From NCBI GenBank assembly GCA_019649035.1, contig BMAT01007957.1, forward strand, positions 187,319-215,695: DNA of 28,377 nucleotides. The letters run 5' to 3'. Shown here in pieces: positions 19,871 through 28,377 of the stretch (the first letter of the stretch is position 1; each line of letters begins with the position of its first letter). The notes under the pieces are model-generated. The model was not told the DNA's origin. It saw nothing but the letters and a program-made list of their open reading frames with translations, and did not search any database. The stretch is from Elysia marginata (Eukaryota > Mollusca > Gastropoda > Plakobranchidae). Position numbers and translations under genes: made by a program.

Positions 19871-20870
19871 AATTCAAGTGGGTTAACAAATGAATACGAT
19901 ATAGAAAAAAAGTTACAACTTACGAGGATAAAAAGAAAAGAAGGGAACTCTTTCTTTAGTGATGAGTCCATTCATACCGTTCTTGCCGGCTCATTACTAG
20001 TACTACATAAAAGTTAAATGGAATCACACGCTGCCTCTTGGAAACAATACTTTAATTGAAAATACGCAGTTCATACTAAAAAAAACTGCAAGTGTTAAAT
20101 TAATTTTAAAAAGCCCTGCTAAACAAGACCGTTATTGCGAGATGTAGCTGACAATTAATATTAGAGTATTTTCCAGTGTTGTTTTCCAGAGAACGGATAC
20201 TACTCTTGTTTTACCGCTAATCTATTTCTCTATCAACTGATATCTCTCATTTGCTGTAAACGTATCGTTGATTTCAGGATTTTGAAATTGTGGATACATA
20301 GTAGAGAAGGTGGTTTGAAAAAATCAAGACCTTTAAATTTATTTTGAGTTATCTTTTAATGTATGAAATGCATGCAACGCTGCGCTTATACCAGCTTTGA
20401 GTCGTGAAGATAAAACAGGATGACGATGATTGCTTTCAATTAACTGTGCGAACATTAAGGTAAATCTTATCAAAGAATTTAAAACAAAGCAAAATTTAAT
20501 CAGTTTGAAATAACAGTGGGTGCTGTTCGTTAGCTCTCTCCGTGGAAAATAATTTTCTTTATAACAGAAACACTAAATGCATTAGAAGGCATACATAGAC
20601 ATGTGAAACATGAATAAATAGGGGAACCTTAACAATTTACAAATAACTAACATACTGGGTTGTGAAAGGAGTGCAGAGACTATATTTTGACAATTATTTT
20701 CATTGTGAAAAATTATAACTATTTACATGTCTAGGGTTCTTCATTTAAACAAACATTAAGTCCTATTCATGAAAAAATCACTGCAAGCAAGTCACAAGGC
20801 ATCTGCAATTTGTGTTTTATCTAACAACTAGTCTGTTGAACATTCTTGACAACAATAACATTTTAGGCCC
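19871..20870. other. intergenic, AT-rich
   Basis: I see no gene or mobile element. The right part probably precedes the 3' end of the minus-strand gene. Confidence 0.7.
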
Positions 20871-20876
20871 TTTATT
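20871..20876 (-). terminator. candidate polyadenylation signal of the hillarin-like gene
   Basis: AATAAA on the minus strand, 230 nt downstream of the stop codon. It would give a compact 3' UTR. Position and motif are right; no GT-rich downstream element was assessed. Confidence 0.5.
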
Positions 20877-21105
20877 TTTCGTGCTTTGGCTTTGTTGTGT
20901 TCCCGGAGGGGAGAAGACATTGCCGTTTCTCTTAGTGCATTCCTTGGGACAAAAATGGGATTAATTAGTCAATATTAAGAAACCAGGTACTGACCGCCAG
21001 CGGCCTCACGCCAAGCTGAGCTTAAATACCGACTTAAAAGAACTGTTTAATTCTCATGTAGGTCTCAGCTTCAGGCATAATGGAAATTTTAAGGGCACTG
21101 AAGTC

Positions 21106-22191
21106 CTAGGGCTTATCCACAATTTGAAACTCTAAGAACGGCGAGAAACGAGCTGTATCTTTGTTGAGTCTAGCGTACAACTTGGCAGAGCAAGGGGTTG
21201 GACTTGTTGTCAGAGTTGCCTCCCACACATGGTCTCCATGACAACGGAAGTGATACCAGGCGTCGCCCATCAACAGAGCCATATCGCACACTAACGGGGC
21301 GCGCACCCGGAAGCTGACTCTACTAGATATGGCCAGATCTCCCTGCACCGGCTCCAAGAGCTGACTGTGACACCATCTGTGACATGCCCGGGGCAGAGGT
21401 GTCTTGTTGGTGGCGGACTGCCGGCAGTCGATCAGGTAGCGGTAGAGGCAAGCATACTGCCCTGCAGCACCGGTACCGTACACTCCAGACATTAGACCAT
21501 CCGGCTCAGCACCGTAAATGGAGAAGACGTAACGTCCGATGTGAGGGCAGCGCACCTGTAACGCAAGGCTGACGTCATCTCGGTGCCTTAGGAACGCGTA
21601 GCGTTGAAGATCGGCCTCTACTGGCTCAGCGCTCTGACAGTAAAAGGTGAGCGAGTAGGATAGGCGTGCAGTTCTAGCTGCGGCAAACTGAAAGTTGATA
21701 TCATCATGATTGTATGCAACTAAAGGGTCTATGTGTGTTTGCGGCAGCAAACCGTGAGCGGACATCGATAATGTCGGTCCAAAGAATGGTATTTTTGGGT
21801 AAGGCGCCTTTACGGCTTCTCGACCTTCTCGGAACGTGATTTGAAACGCGCATGCGCTCTGTAACAGTCCAACAGACTCTCCGCTTCCGTCTTTGACGTA
21901 AACTGTGAAATAGTAACGTCCGCGTTTTGGGGGAGCCACAGTAAAGATAGCCTTGTGTCCTATAATCCTTACCATCACTCTCCCGTCCAGGGTAGCCGCA
22001 GGAAACTGAGAGTTGGATCCTCCCAGGCGCTTTTCACGAGGCACAAGGGTGCATCCAAATGTCAGAAGGCGAGCTATCTTCAGCTGGAGGGTCACGTCGC
22101 CTCGGTTTGTGTGTTGTTTGCAGTCGTAGTGAGAAGCAAATTTTAGACCATTGTTGAAAAATGGTGACTTGACGACGGGCAAGTCCAGAAA
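21106..22191 (-). CDS. hillarin-like last exon: C-terminal beta-rich modules
   Basis: 361 codons plus a TAG. The acceptor is ttctaacag|TTTCTGGAC in phase 0; the reading continues from the previous exon, so the apparent start at LPVVK is not a real start. It opens FLDLPVVKSPFFNNGLKF, the conserved join of hillarins. Then come three similar beta-sandwich-like modules marked by GRYYFTVYVKDG (about residue 90), GRYVFSIYGAEPDG (about 220) and the C-terminal AKLYARLN. Several Cys occur throughout the exon. GC content is well above that of the flanking introns. Confidence 0.93.
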   Translation of the reverse strand, partial: FLDLPVVKSPFFNNGLKFASHYDCKQHTNRGDVTLQLKIARLLTFGCTLVPREKRLGGSNSQFPAATLDGRVMVRIIGHKAIFTVAPPKRGRYYFTVYVKDGSGESVGLLQSACAFQITFREGREAVKAPYPKIPFFGPTLSMSAHGLLPQTHIDPLVAYNHDDINFQFAAARTARLSYSLTFYCQSAEPVEADLQRYAFLRHRDDVSLALQVRCPHIGRYVFSIYGAEPDGLMSGVYGTGAAGQYACLYRYLIDCRQSATNKTPLPRACHRWCHSQLLEPVQGDLAISSRVSFRVRAPLVCDMALLMGDAWYHFRCHGDHVWEATLTTSPTPCSAKLYARLNKDTARFSPFLEFQIVDKP

Positions 22192-25100
22192 CTGTTAGAA
22201 GATAAGGTAAAAAATGTTCTGAGAACTTGGTAGTTAAAGGAAAAGAATAGAAACTGCATGCAATATTATTGTTGAGAATCCAGCTGCTGTTATATAGCTT
22301 TTACAAAAATCTACTTTCCTGCAGAAAAAAAATCCTTCATAGATATAAATATCTGCAGTTTTATTGTTCCTTATTTTGCTAATAAATTTGTCGATTTATC
22401 GATATGTCAATAACTTTTTATACGTTTTTTTCCTGTACTGTTTAAAAATGATGTTTGTGGGAGGAAGAAGCTTCATTTCGTAAGGGTTTTGTTCGTGCTG
22501 TCTTCTTTTTTCAGCATATTATCTACCTTCCCAAAAGGCAAAAAAAATCATAAATTAAGATTCAGAACGACCTGAGTAAACCAATGCCCTTCCTTGTTGC
22601 TATCTCGCTCACTAAAAGAATTAAAATTCTATAATCCTATGGCTCTCGTCGAGATGATCTAAATACCAGTCGATTCAGCTAAAATTTAAACAAACTTGTG
22701 TACATGTACCGTTTTGACCCAATGCTTCCAGTTTATGGAATAAGCTTGAAAATAAGTACTCTAAAAACAGTTTTTGAGTGAAGGGCGATAGCGTTAAACA
22801 GAAGGGGTGAGAGCCGTGTTTAGAGTGATTGGCCTGTACTTAGACCATCTCGTTTGTGACTCTCTCTTACCTCAGCCATAGAGAGAGGGACTTCCAACAA
22901 CTGCCATGCGGGATCGTCAGGGAAATGCTGATAGATGTGGTCCTCTGGGTCTGTGATGAAGTAGAACTCGTCACACTGGTAAAACAAGGGCAGGGGGCGG
23001 CACGGGCGTGCAGAGGCGTCATCACCAATGAGGCTTTCACCGACAGTGCTCACAGAGTCTCTTCTCTCAGACCTCCCGGCACTCACTCCACCGCTGGAAC
23101 TGTCGCTGTGTCGCCACCTGTACAAAAACGAGGATTAGTTAAAATGCTAAAATATTTTCACAGACCCAAACTGTAGCCTAACCCACTACTACAAAACACG
23201 CTTGAAGCGCAAATCTACTGTTCTGCAATTTCACGTCCGCAAGCAAATTTACAAATTATTAGTAGAAACGTATTAAGTAATGTAGCTTTCATAATTTTTT
23301 ATACAACCGTACGGTTGGGCGATCAAATTGTATAGAGATCATAAAAAGCAAATAATAATTTGTTTGGTACATTCTACTAAGGAGGGAACATGTCCTTATG
23401 GGAAACAAAAACTTATAGCTTACTAATACGTATTTTCACGTAAAATTAGTCGTAAACTCATAAGCCTTATATGGTAGTCTGCGTGTTCATGAAATCGTGA
23501 GAAATATTGTAATGTTATCGAAAAATGTAGTTAAGCTAACACAGAATAATTTCACATTCCATTAAAAAATATTAGCAACTGGAGACAAACCTATACTGTT
23601 CTGCGTGTGAAGGTGAAAGTCTGTCTCCGCCCCGCCGGCCAAGCGTATCCTCAGAGGGACCGTTCAGCGTGGACGTGACTATTGCCGTCGTAGTGACACT
23701 TGACGCGGTACCGTTAGGACCCGTTGTAAACCGGAAGAGGGAACTGGGCGGGGAAGTTTTAGAGCTACCGTAAGGTCCTGTTCGGAATACAGATGGTGGG
23801 GGCGGTGAACACCGGCTAGAGTTCTCTGAGCTGGATGAGTTACGAAAAGATGCTGGTGCCGCTAACACATTCACTTCCTCATGATGATGATTGGGGTCAG
23901 AGGATAAGTAGCCTTCGTGATGGTGGTACAGACCTTGCTGTTGTTGATGTATCCGCGAAAAGGAAGAGGACGGAGGTCGGAAAAAGGGCAACGGGGGAGA
24001 CACCCGGTTGTCACAACACGATGATTGATACGACAATGATGCTGATGATGGGGGCATGTCTCGGTCTCTATGAGCCGAGCAGCAAGACGCCGATGACGAG
24101 TCTGAATGAGCGCTTAGAGCTCCGCCTGATCGTGGCGTTGAGGACACCGACGCGAAGGGAGACTGAGACGGTGAGATCCCACTTGATGACTCAGCGCTAG
24201 ACTTACTATAGCCGCTGCTGTAACTAGCTGTATCGCCGTCTGACAACCGAGTCCCCGCAGGCGGCATGCCCACTCCCATTCTACTACTACTTTTTGGGTC
24301 TTTCTGGTAAAATGCGTCGAGAAGGCAGCGGCCTGCGAAACCGTCTAGCGTCAACACACCTCCACCCAGAATAATATCTTTCCCTCTATCGCCACCGAGT
24401 CCTGCGTTTTCTTTATTACTGCCCGTTGGATCAACACCTGGAGAACAAGGCAAGAGCTTTCTCACGTAATGAGTCCTTCTATTTAGTTCTGCATTGTCGA
24501 GGGCAGGGTCGTACGTCCCATGTTGATGATTTGGCGAGGCGTAAGCACTAACGTCCTTTTTATAAATACCTAATACTGTGTTTCCATTATTGCTGCCGAT
24601 AATGTTGCTGTTGGCGGTCGATGAAGTGTTCACTGGGGTGGCGAGTCCTCGAAGTTTTGCTCTCATACAACAGTCTTCACTTAGAGCAACGCCACTGTCT
24701 ACACTAGGCCTAAGTGGACCACATTCTCCAGAAAACATACCAAACGTGTATGAGCCTGAGCTTGTTAAGTCATTACTAGTCTGACCCAATGGTAACCGTG
24801 AAGGGTACCTAGCATCAGCACCATCGTGTCCCACAACAGCAAGACTTTTGTTACAGGTAGAGTAGCAGTGGCCACCACCACAAGAACAACCGTCAGCCGG
24901 GAGACGCCCATCGTCACCAACGCCACGATGCTCCTCTGGTGGGAGAATTTGTGGAACACCGCTGCTCTCACGAGCCTCCAGGCTGTTCCGCCTAGAGACG
25001 TCCCTCGCACTAGCTCCTCCCAGGGTCCCGTAGCCGTCCTCTGGGTTAGGCACCGGTGGCTCGTACAAGATCTCCACATGATTGTAGTGAGTGTGAGTGT

Positions 25101-28026
25101 TACTGTCCATCCTCAAGCCCTCACGTTTTTTCTTGCGGAATGTCCCTCCTGTTCCGCCCCCATCGGGCACCCCTCCTCTAACTCCGTCATCAGCAAGTCC
25201 TCCTGATCCGTCCTGGTTCTCAGCCTTAACATGCCGAGCTCCCCAGTTACAGTTGATAAAATACCAGGAGCCGTCGATACTTACAGCTGTCCAAGAATTT
25301 CTGGTTAAAACAGATTTTCAATGTTTAATACAGGATTAGCATTTGAGTTGGAAAAAATTGCTCCATTAAAGTTTTGCTTTACGCCGGTTCCCTGATGACA
25401 CAATCACAGTTTTACACAACTAACGATCTTTTTGTCTAAACAAAAAACGAACACATTTTTAAATTTACCTTATATCACCGAAATCAAATTTATTTTTTTT
25501 ATTTAATGAAAGTGGCAGTAACAGAAAAACCCAACCGACCAAGATCGTACATTACCCAGTCAGTTGGATAATCTTATTGCTATGCTAATACGAAACGCGA
25601 CATAATTAGAAAGGCGATGTAAAACTCGCGTGTCGCGTAGGATAATACTGTCTCACAAAGAATATAAAAGTAAGCCAGATAAAATTATTTGTTTAAGGCG
25701 CCTGAATAAACAAAATGGATTGAAAGGGATAGAAACCATAACGGACCGCAAAAATAACAAAGTTTCCTCCCCTGACTAATCGTGATCATCGTGATGTGTC
25801 TCCTAAAATCTGTTTGGATCATAAATTAAGTTTGATAAAAAAGGGATAATGAGGTGCACTAGATCAGAAGGAGTTACTTGTTTAAAAAACAATAGATAGG
25901 ATCAAGACGGCCATTTGTTGAAGCTATATACTCGTATATATTTCCTTTCTTGCATGAATGCTTGACATGATGTTAGGTAATTAGGCTAAAAATTAATGTT
26001 TACCGTGTACGGAAAACAGCCAGTAATGTTCCCTAAAAAGTGTTGATTTTTAAAAGGAGAGAAAAATATATTTCTGTATATGCAAGCAGAAAAAATGCTA
26101 TCACATGTTTGCGCGTGCCTTTCCTACGTTTTTAAAAGAAACTAATACAATTATGTTTTTGTTATTCGCTGTTTCTATGCAGCAATTCGATTTAGGTTTT
26201 AAAAATAAAACCAAACATGGACCCGGAAAACAATCATTTTGACCAGCAAAGAAAAAGCTAACGTTACTAAAACCTTTCTAAGCTTTTACACCTGCAGGGC
26301 AAGTGCAAAGGTTTCGAATGTAGATCTCACTATAAGAGATATATGTATTTGGTTCTTTCATAATTTGGCTTGATTGGCTGTTTTGAAAAAAATACACAAT
26401 AAAAAGAGAAATACGTTGTACAAAAAAGACTATTGAAGCTACCATTGCCTAACTGCAAAGCGCAGTATACGGCTCGCTGTAAAACAAATTAATATAATTT
26501 AGAATAAAAGTTATTAGTTAGGTGCACATATATATCAAGTTACAGGTGTATTGAACAGATGAAGTGATATTAAAAGTGATGTCAGTTTTTTTTGCTGTAA
26601 AGGCAACTGTTTAAGTATGTATCATTGGTGCTAATTTAACATTGAATATTTGAATATGAGCATAAAAAGGTGCAACATTTCACTTTTGACTACCAAGGCT
26701 TGTGTCAGAAGTGTTTATGGTTAAACTGAAAGATGTGAACATTACCTGAATCTATCGCTGTCCATTTTCATGCCCGGCTTGTAGCCTGCTCCTTTAGAGT
26801 AGCCCTCGATCACCTCACAGTACAGGCCTGCGTAACTACGAATCGAAAAAAGGTCGATAAATAGCTATCCGTATTTAATCAATTATCTATTATCAGCATT
26901 TATGGCTAGTGGTAAAATATAGGTTATGTTAGCTTGTTTAAAAAACGATAGAGTGAAAAAAATTAAAAAAGAAATTAATTTGAAGTTCTGACTTTAGCCT
27001 ATTGAGAATGGCAAGATTATTATGAAAAAAATCGACTTCGAAGTTTTAACACAGCTCAACTAATAAATAATTGCATTTGTCAAAACCACCTACAGATAGA
27101 TCTGATCGCCTGCATGATGTTACCTAAATCTGCGCCACAAAATGGGAAACAGTTTTTTCTGCATTTCTTCTTGCACATTGGGCGTTTCTTTGTGTGACTC
27201 CATAGGAAAAATATTACGAAGCTTTCAAGAAACGCTCTTAGATCACTTTTGATACACATTTCCGCACCAATAAGTAGATTTAGGTTAGAACCATTCTAAA
27301 AAAATTGAAAACTTGTAAATGTAGCATGATATGCATAATCCTATTTCGTCAACAAGTGCAGATAGAACCTTATCACTCCCAGGGTGCGCTTTCTCTGGTT
27401 TTATGTTCTCTTTGTCTGACTGTTTGAATGTGGGTCTCTATACATGCCAGGCTGTTTCTGACTTCGCATCTGTCTTCCTTTTTGTCTTTTGTGTGTCTCT
27501 CTCGACCACTCAGTTCATATTTAGTAAATATAAAAAAAACTTTCTATTGATTTCGGTATTGACCTTTCTGCATACTACGTGCAATCTATTGACCTGTTTA
27601 AAAACCATATTGTATTCTCCCGTATTGGCACCAACACTTCCTTGTTATAAATTTTCACGCTGAAAAAGTTATTACAAAAAGCAATAACAGTTTCACAGGC
27701 CTATTCGGTTTAAAATTACAGCGTGTACGATATATGGCCATTTAACAACCAGTTTCCTCTTTGAACTTTTTGGAGTATAGAAACGTTGACAAACAGGATC
27801 TCCTTTCTAAGCTGTATGTATGCATTTTTAAGAAAAAGTCAAAATAAAATCCTTCTCTTTGGGCTACTGCGATAGCACAAACCTGCAAAGTCTGCGACAG
27901 AGATCGTGGTAAGTTTCAGTCCCGTACTTGATTCCTCTCAGTAGGCCTAATGGACTGTCTGGACAAACAGAATCCTCAACTTCCAGCTCATTGAGGTCAG
28001 TCCATGTTACCCACCGGAAAATAGCC
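21106..28026 (-). CDS. hillarin/KY-family transglutaminase-like protein, 3' five exons (5' partial)
   Basis: CDS joins, in gene order, 28026-27883, 26835-26746, 25300-23591, 23117-22871 and 22191-21106 on the minus strand. All junctions are GT-AG and phase-consistent, with 3277 nt in the window. Blocks in order: AIFRWVTW and GIKYGTETYHDLC; YAGLYCEVIEGYSKGAGY; NSWTAVSIDGSWYFINCNWG; a Ser-rich insert of nearly 600 residues; FYFITDPEDHIYQHFP with WQLL; FLDLPVVKSPFFNNGLKF; then beta-rich modules. This order is the hallmark of the kyphoscoliosis peptidase/hillarin family, cytoskeleton-linked proteins. The triad positions appear to be Thr, Ser and Asn rather than Cys, His and Asp, so I infer a non-enzymatic scaffold. 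An N-terminal part, possibly with other domains, is outside the window. Confidence 0.9.
22192..22870 (-). other. hillarin-like intron before the last exon
   Basis: 679-bp AT-rich intron with consensus ends (GTAAGA ... TAACAG). Nothing else recognised. Confidence 0.88.
22871..23117 (-). CDS. hillarin-like exon: end of Ser-rich insert and FYFITDPE block
   Basis: Starts with the third base of an Arg codon (acceptor gtacag|G) and ends in phase 0 at GCT GAG|GTAAGA. The first 50 or so residues (WRHSDSSSGGVSAGRSERRD onward) finish the disordered insert. DEFYFITDPEDHIYQHFP followed by DDPAWQLLEVPLSMAEV is the conserved stretch that follows the transglutaminase-like core in hillarins. Confidence 0.92.
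23118..23590 (-). other. hillarin-like intron
   Basis: 473-bp AT-rich intron, donor GTTTGT, acceptor gtttttgtacag. No element recognised. Confidence 0.88.
23591..25300 (-). CDS. hillarin-like 1710-nt exon: core end plus giant disordered insert
   Basis: The exon enters in phase 2 (AG|A) and leaves in phase 2 (TAT AG|GTTTGT). The first 26 residues, RNSWTAVSIDGSWYFINCNW then GARHVK, end the transglutaminase-like core. About 543 further residues are low complexity: Gly/Asp-rich, then Ser/Thr/Pro-rich with poly-Ser, QQQQ, HHH and Cys-Ser clusters (SASCCSAHRD, SSCCDN). The frame is open for all 569 whole codons and GC-rich, so it is coding. In hillarins as I know them, only a few dozen residues lie between NWGARH and the next block. 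Donor GTTTGT is weak, and readthrough would stop after FVSSC. Confidence 0.9.
25301..26745 (-). other. hillarin-like intron
   Basis: 1.4-kb AT-rich intron, donor GTAATG, acceptor ttttaaccag. I see no gene or mobile element in it. Confidence 0.85.
26746..26835 (-). CDS. hillarin-like 90-nt exon: transglutaminase-like core
   Basis: Reads (S)YAGLYCEVIEGYSKGAGY followed by KPGMKMDSDRF(R). LCxxAGLxCxxIxGYSKG is the most diagnostic block of the KY/hillarin family. Acceptor attcgtag|T, donor CAG|GTAATG; both phases fit the neighbours. Confidence 0.93.
26836..27882 (-). other. hillarin-like intron
   Basis: 1.05-kb AT-rich intron. The open frame on the other strand at 27331-27663 is rich in Phe, Leu and Ser by composition and shows no family resemblance. 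Confidence 0.85.
27883..28026 (-). CDS. hillarin-like exon: start of transglutaminase-like core in the window
   Basis: Acceptor ctacctctacag|G and donor CAG|GTTTGT. It encodes AIFRWVTWTDLNELEVEDSV and, later, GLLRGIKYGTETYHDLCRRLC. RAIFRWVT and the G-x-x-x-Y-x-x-L-x-x-x-LC spacing are family hallmarks. The Cys expected a few residues before the conserved Tyr is Thr here (KYGTETY). The preceding exon lies beyond the window or was not recognised. Confidence 0.9.
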
Positions 28027-28377
28027 CTGTAGAGGTAGCGGCATTTGCATAATTTAATCACTTAATGTTTATTCTTGACAATACATCACTTGGCAACGTA
28101 TTACTTTACCTTTGTTTCACTGCCTGAGATGGTTGAAGAATTTAAAACGCACAAAACAGAGCAGAATAGCTTTAAAAAAAAAAGAACAGTGAAAAAGAAG
28201 AGAGGGGATGGACAAATGCTTGGGGAGGGGGTGGGAAGGGTAAGAGACAAAAAGATGATATATATAGATATGTAGATAGAGAGAAAAAGAGAGAAAGATA
28301 AAGCGAGAGAGAGAGAGATAGACAGACTAGAAAGAGAGAAAGAGAGAGAGGGACACAGAGAGAGAGAAAGAGAGAGA
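28027..28377 (-). other. hillarin-like intron (partial) ending in a GA-rich tract
   Basis: Upstream intron of the minus-strand gene, cut by the window edge. I find no coding block of the family in it. From about 28257 onward it is a repeat tract listed separately. Confidence 0.7.
28257..28377. repeat. GATA/GAGA low-complexity tract at window end
   Basis: Purine-rich GATA, GAGA and GAAA units run to the last base and probably continue beyond it. Preceded from about 28170 by a less regular A/G-rich stretch. Confidence 0.93.

Noticed and set aside
19456..20246. A 16-base word (TCTATCAACTGATATC) found at about 19457 and again near 20229
   Set aside because: The flanks differ completely; a single shared word of this length in an AT-rich 28-kb window is compatible with chance.
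27331..27663. 110-codon plus-strand open frame in a hillarin intron
   Set aside because: T-rich intronic sequence giving Phe/Leu/Ser; no domain, no coding bias.

Overview
This is a eukaryotic, AT-rich, intron-rich stretch, most likely from a lophotrochozoan invertebrate and probably a mollusc. The reasons are two spliced genes of animal families (a Shaw/Kv3-like potassium channel and a hillarin/KY-type transglutaminase-like protein), long AT-rich introns, a decayed LINE, two copies of one tRNA-derived SINE, and abundant micro- and minisatellites. The exact species cannot be told from the sequence. There is no sign of prokaryotic or CRISPR content.

Plus strand, 328-13799: a complete voltage-gated K+ channel alpha-subunit gene in eight coding exons (328-1210, 6320-6404, 8070-8241, 8621-8744, 9692-9839, 10118-10310, 11490-11683, 12899-13799). 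All splice phases agree, and the joined CDS is 2700 nt, giving 899 residues plus a stop. It has a T1 domain with the non-Shaker zinc motif, S1-S6, a TVGYGD filter and a long disordered C-tail. Three features are unusual. The T1 domain is split by about 240 residues encoded inside exon 1, of which 636 nt could be removed in frame by a GT-AG splice. S4 has lost several gating charges. The S6 PVP hinge reads PIA. Together these point to a modulatory ('silent') Kv subunit. Intron 1 holds a LINE whose reverse transcriptase is split into opposite orientations, and a tRNA-Lys-like primer-site remnant next to a large foldback. Intron 6 holds a SINE.

13800-21105: the convergent intergenic region, with a second, inverted copy of the same SINE, a long TTC/GAA tract, a roughly 42-bp minisatellite of about 12 units and GA/GACA repeats. 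No convincing gene was found.

Minus strand, 28026 down to 21106: the last five exons of a hillarin/KY-family gene whose 5' end lies beyond the window. Exons run 28026-27883, 26835-26746, 25300-23591, 23117-22871 and 22191-21106, all phase-consistent. The transglutaminase-like core appears to have Thr, Ser and Asn where the Cys-His-Asp triad is expected. A 1710-nt exon inserts a huge Ser/Gly/His-rich segment between core blocks that are usually close together. The two genes lie tail to tail with no obvious functional link. They share the habit of carrying very long disordered insertions inside conserved domains.
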